Source: Alphaproteobacteria bacterium
GTDB lineage: Bacteria > Pseudomonadota > Alphaproteobacteria > Caulobacterales > Caulobacteraceae
Length of the DNA: 16,496 bases
NCBI GenBank assembly: GCA_018895795.1
Contig: JAHINZ010000051.1
Coordinates: 1 to 16,496 of the forward strand
Reading direction: 5' to 3'
Numbering within the stretch: the stretch's first letter is position 1; every line of letters starts with the position of its first letter. Below, in pieces: positions 13,834 through 16,496 of the stretch. The notes below the pieces were generated by a model, which saw only the letters and a program-made list of their open reading frames with translations, was not told the origin of the DNA and made no database searches. A program made the translations under genes and the position numbers.

Positions 13834-15342
13834 TCAGAGCGAAGCGGCGCGGCAGTGGCGGGCGATGAACGCGGTGTGGTCGGGCAGGGCGCGGGCCGCG
13901 CCGCCGAGGATCTGGCGCAGGTCGTCCAGGAATCCCGCCAGTTGATCGTCGCTCAGGCCGTCGGCCAGCGGGTGGTGACCGAGAGGTTCAATCCCCTGGC
14001 CCAGCAGGACCTGCAGCCAGCTGACCTCGGCGAACAGGTCCTCGTCCTCGCGATAGAGGCGGCCGGCCTGGGCGAACAGGTCGATCTTGCGGGCCAGGGT
14101 GTCAGGGATCGCCATGGCCGCGCAGTCGCGCCAGAACGCCGTGTCGGTTCGTGTCGTGGCCTTGTAGTGCAGGATCAGGAAATCGCGGATCCGCTCGAAC
14201 TCGATCCCGGCCTGGCGATTATATTCGTCGATCGGGGCAGGGCTGAACCGCTTGTCGGGGAACAGGCTGATCAGCCGGCTCAGGCCCGACTGGATCAGAT
14301 GGATGCTGGTCGATTCCAGGGGCTCCATGAAGCCGCTCGCCAGGCCCAGCGCCACGACATTGCGGTTCCAGAACCGCTTGCGCCGACCGGTGACGAACTT
14401 CAGCGGGCGGGGATCAGCCAGGGCTTCGCCGTCCAGATTGGCCAGCAGGGTCGCGGCGGCCTCGTCGTCGCTCAGATGGCGGCTGCAATAGACCAGGCCG
14501 TTGCCGGTGCGATGTTGCAGCGGAATGCGCCACTGCCAGCCCGCCGTTCGGGCCGTTGACCGCGTATAGGGCAGGAGCGGGGCGGTCCGTCCGCAAGGCA
14601 CGGCCAGGGCGCGGTCGCAGGGCAGCCAGTGGGACCAGTCCTCGTAGCCGGTCTTCAAAGCCCCCTCGATCAGCAGGCCCCGGAAACCCGAGCAGTCGAT
14701 GAACAGGTCGCCGCCCACGGCCTCGCCGCTGTCCAGAACCACGGCGGCGACAAAGCCGTCCGGCTCGCGCAGCGCGACACTCTGGATCTTGCCCTCGGTG
14801 CGAACGACGCCCCGCTGCTCGGCGTAGCGGCGCAGATAGCGGGCATAGAGCGCCGCGTCGAAATGGAAGGCGTAGGCCAGGCCGGGAAGCCGGGTCTGGC
14901 CGACGGAGGCCAAGCGCCCGAACCGGTTGTCGCCGGCCGCCTGGGCGTTGAGCGAATAGTCCCAAAGGCTGCTGTCGCCGCCCGCCTGGCGATGCCGCAG
15001 CCAATAGTGATGGAAGGGGATCAGGCCCAGGTCCTTGCCGACCGCGCCGAAGGCGTGGAGATAGCGGTCGCCGGGCTTGCCCCAGTCGACGAACTCGATC
15101 CCCAGCTTGAAGGTGGCCTGGGTCTCGCGGACGAAGTCATCTTCGTCCAGGCCCAGCACGCTGTTGAACAGCTTGATCTGCGGGATGGTCGCCTCGCCGA
15201 CGCCGACGGTGGCGATCTCGTCGGACTCCACCAGGCGGATGGCGACCGAGCGGTCGAGCGTCTTGGCCAAGGTGGCGGCCGCCATCCAGCCGGCCGTGCC
15301 GCCGCCGACGATGACCACCTGTCTGATGCGCTGGTCGCTCAT
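13834..15342 (-). CDS. Flavin-dependent tryptophan halogenase
   Basis: 502 residues, close to the usual length of PrnA-type halogenases, which use reduced FAD, oxygen and halide to chlorinate or brominate an aromatic ring. The FAD-binding GGGTAGWMAA (13-22) and family-defining WxWxIP motif (W269, W271, I273, P274) are present. The active-site lysine is in ATFKLGIEF (K79, the same number as in PrnA), and the catalytic Glu/Ser pair is in PLESTSIH (E343, S344). The protein looks intact and active; the substrate may be free tryptophan, an indole or another aromatic. GGGAGGG stands 6 nt before the ATG. It lies 102 nt behind a TonB-dependent receptor gene on the same strand, an association common in Caulobacter and Xanthomonas relatives. 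A flavin reductase partner is not in the window. Confidence 0.93.
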   Translation of the reverse strand: MSDQRIRQVVIVGGGTAGWMAAATLAKTLDRSVAIRLVESDEIATVGVGEATIPQIKLFNSVLGLDEDDFVRETQATFKLGIEFVDWGKPGDRYLHAFGAVGKDLGLIPFHHYWLRHRQAGGDSSLWDYSLNAQAAGDNRFGRLASVGQTRLPGLAYAFHFDAALYARYLRRYAEQRGVVRTEGKIQSVALREPDGFVAAVVLDSGEAVGGDLFIDCSGFRGLLIEGALKTGYEDWSHWLPCDRALAVPCGRTAPLLPYTRSTARTAGWQWRIPLQHRTGNGLVYCSRHLSDDEAAATLLANLDGEALADPRPLKFVTGRRKRFWNRNVVALGLASGFMEPLESTSIHLIQSGLSRLISLFPDKRFSPAPIDEYNRQAGIEFERIRDFLILHYKATTRTDTAFWRDCAAMAIPDTLARKIDLFAQAGRLYREDEDLFAEVSWLQVLLGQGIEPLGHHPLADGLSDDQLAGFLDDLRQILGGAARALPDHTAFIARHCRAASL

Positions 15343-15379
15343 GATCGCCCTCCCGCGCCGACGTTATCGCGTCCGTCAC

Positions 15380-15416
15380 AAAAAGAACCCCCGCCGGGCA
15401 GGACCGGCAGGGGTTC
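15380..15416 (-). terminator. Intrinsic terminator between TonB receptor and halogenase
   Basis: On the minus strand a 13-position stem (15416-15404 against 15397-15385, one C-A mismatch, 6-nt loop) is followed by TTTTT (15384-15380). It lies 29 nt after the receptor stop. It should stop most receptor transcripts before the halogenase gene, leaving the halogenase to its own promoter or to partial read-through. Confidence 0.85.
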
Positions 15417-15444
15417 AGGTCTTTGGGGGTGGAAAAAGAAGGGT

Positions 15445-16496
15445 CTAGAACTTGTAGCTGAGGCCCACGAGATAGGTGCGGCCGTAGCGCTGGAAGTCGA
15501 TGACCTGGCGCTCTTCGCCCTGATAGGTGGTGAAGGGCTCGTCGGTCAGGTTGTTGACCTGGAACAGGGCCGACAGACCGTCCAGCGGACCGTCGGTGAA
15601 GCTGTAGCCGAGTTGGCCGTCGACGATGGTCTCGCCCTTGACCATCCGATAGTTGCGACCGTTGCCGAAGCCCGAAACTTCGCCCAGGAACTTGGAGCGA
15701 TAGCGCTCGCTGACGCGAGCCGAGAAGCCGTGCTTCTCGTAATAGACGGTCAGGTTGGCCACGGTCTTCGACAGACCCGGGATCTCCTGGGTCGGATCGC
15801 CGGCGTTGGGCTGGATCGAGCTCTTGGTGCTCGAGGCGCTGAACTGGGCGCCGAAGCCGTCAAGGGCCGGCGTGAGCAGGCCGCCAGGGATCGAGGCGGC
15901 GAATTCAACGCCCTTGATCGACCCGCCCTTGCCGTTTTGCGGCGTGGTGACGATACCCTTGCGGATCGCCGGCTCAAGATTTCCGCCCGTGGGGAAGCCG
16001 GTGAAGTCGAATACCACGTTCTCGTCGTAAACGTAGGTCTTCAGGTCCTTGTAGAACGCCGCCAGCGAGACATAGGCCTGACGACCGAAATACTTCTCGT
16101 AGGAGACGTCGACGGAGTTGGCGCGCCAGGGCTCCAGCTCGGGATTGCCGCCCTTGCCGCTCCACGGCGAGAAGTTCACGTCTGTCGAACCCGCCTTGGC
16201 CGCGTCGTAGCTGAACGTCTTGCTGGCGCGCATCTGGTCCATGCGGGGACGGGCCAGGGTGCGCGAGAGGGCGAAGCGCAGCGACTGCTCGTTGGGCAGG
16301 CGGAACTGCAGGTTCATGCTGGGCAGGAAGTCGACATAGGTCTTGCCGCCCGACAGGTTGGCGCGGGTCACGCCCGCCCCGCTGCCGCTGGCGCCCAGAG
16401 CCGTTGAGCTTTGGTCGGTATTGACCAGCTGGAAGCCGAAATTGCCGGTGACCGGCACGTCGCCGACGGCGGCGTCGATATTGGCCTTCAGATAGC
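15445..16496 (-). CDS. TonB-dependent receptor, C-terminal part (5' end outside window)
   Basis: At least 349 residues of the beta-barrel of a Caulobacter/Xanthomonas-type TonB-dependent receptor. The frame stays open to the window edge (preceding residues YLKANIDAAVGDV), so the GTG at 16458 is internal. Typical elements are LRFALSRTLARPRMDQMRA, GGNPELEPWRANSVDVSYEKYFG, KGVEFAAS and a C-terminus in YLVGLSYKF. Plug, TonB box and signal peptide are missing from the window. Relatives of this class import oligosaccharides or other large ligands; here the ligand is unknown. A tryptophan halogenase gene lies downstream beyond a terminator. Confidence 0.94.
   Translation of the reverse strand, partial: YLKANIDAAVGDVPVTGNFGFQLVNTDQSSTALGASGSGAGVTRANLSGGKTYVDFLPSMNLQFRLPNEQSLRFALSRTLARPRMDQMRASKTFSYDAAKAGSTDVNFSPWSGKGGNPELEPWRANSVDVSYEKYFGRQAYVSLAAFYKDLKTYVYDENVVFDFTGFPTGGNLEPAIRKGIVTTPQNGKGGSIKGVEFAASIPGGLLTPALDGFGAQFSASSTKSSIQPNAGDPTQEIPGLSKTVANLTVYYEKHGFSARVSERYRSKFLGEVSGFGNGRNYRMVKGETIVDGQLGYSFTDGPLDGLSALFQVNNLTDEPFTTYQGEERQVIDFQRYGRTYLVGLSYKF

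Noticed and set aside
14629..16407. 592-codon open frame on the plus strand
   Set aside because: It is antisense to both the halogenase and the TonB receptor, runs through the terminator between them, and encodes a biased sequence without domains.

Overview
The window is high-GC DNA with dense genes on both strands, strong GGAG-type ribosome binding sites and two partial TonB-dependent receptors of the type that is greatly expanded in Caulobacter and its relatives. One promoter (8597-8621) also fits the Caulobacter housekeeping sigma pattern. I infer a chromosome segment from an alphaproteobacterium, most likely Caulobacteraceae; the species cannot be told from the sequence alone.

Layout. 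The 3' part of a TonB-dependent receptor gene (2-2077, +) ends at a clear intrinsic terminator. A leftward block follows: membrane-anchored metallo-beta-lactamase (MBL)-fold hydrolase (5394-4300), glutathione S-transferase-like protein (4281-3259), TetR-family regulator (3195-2584) and MazG-like pyrophosphohydrolase (2582-2202). Divergent from it is a rightward pair, a haloalkane-dehalogenase-family hydrolase (5502-6407) and a DUF1330 protein (6419-6829), closed by a perfect 12-bp terminator. Next come a leftward membrane-anchored type I sulfatase (8541-6883), a divergent small four-helix membrane protein (8663-9076), a leftward DsbA-fold/2-hydroxychromene-2-carboxylate isomerase-like protein (9686-9033), and a rightward pair of a second small membrane protein (DUF4345-like, 9826-10209) and a Tat-exported arylsulfatase (10259-12643). 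The right end carries, all leftward, a TonB-dependent receptor (16496-15445, N-terminus outside the window), a flavin-dependent tryptophan halogenase (15342-13834) and an unknown lipoprotein (13763-12633).

The most notable observation is regulatory. The three divergent intergenic regions between 5.4 and 9.8 kb share an imperfect palindrome, TAGTGRCA-N7-TGYCAMTA. There is one copy near 5437, one near 8595 and two near 9719 and 9782. This ties the MBL/GST/TetR block, the dehalogenase pair, both sulfatases, both small membrane proteins and the isomerase into one probable regulon, with the TetR protein at 2584-3195 as the natural candidate regulator.

Working model (inference): a co-regulated catabolic island takes up a sulfate-esterified, perhaps aromatic or halogenated, compound. 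Sulfate would be removed outside the cytoplasm by the two type I sulfatases, possibly helped by the MBL hydrolase, and the product processed by the cytoplasmic hydrolase, GST, DUF1330 and isomerase-like enzymes. The substrate is unknown. No intergenic stretch exceeds 300 bases, and I saw no RNA genes, mobile elements or CRISPR arrays.
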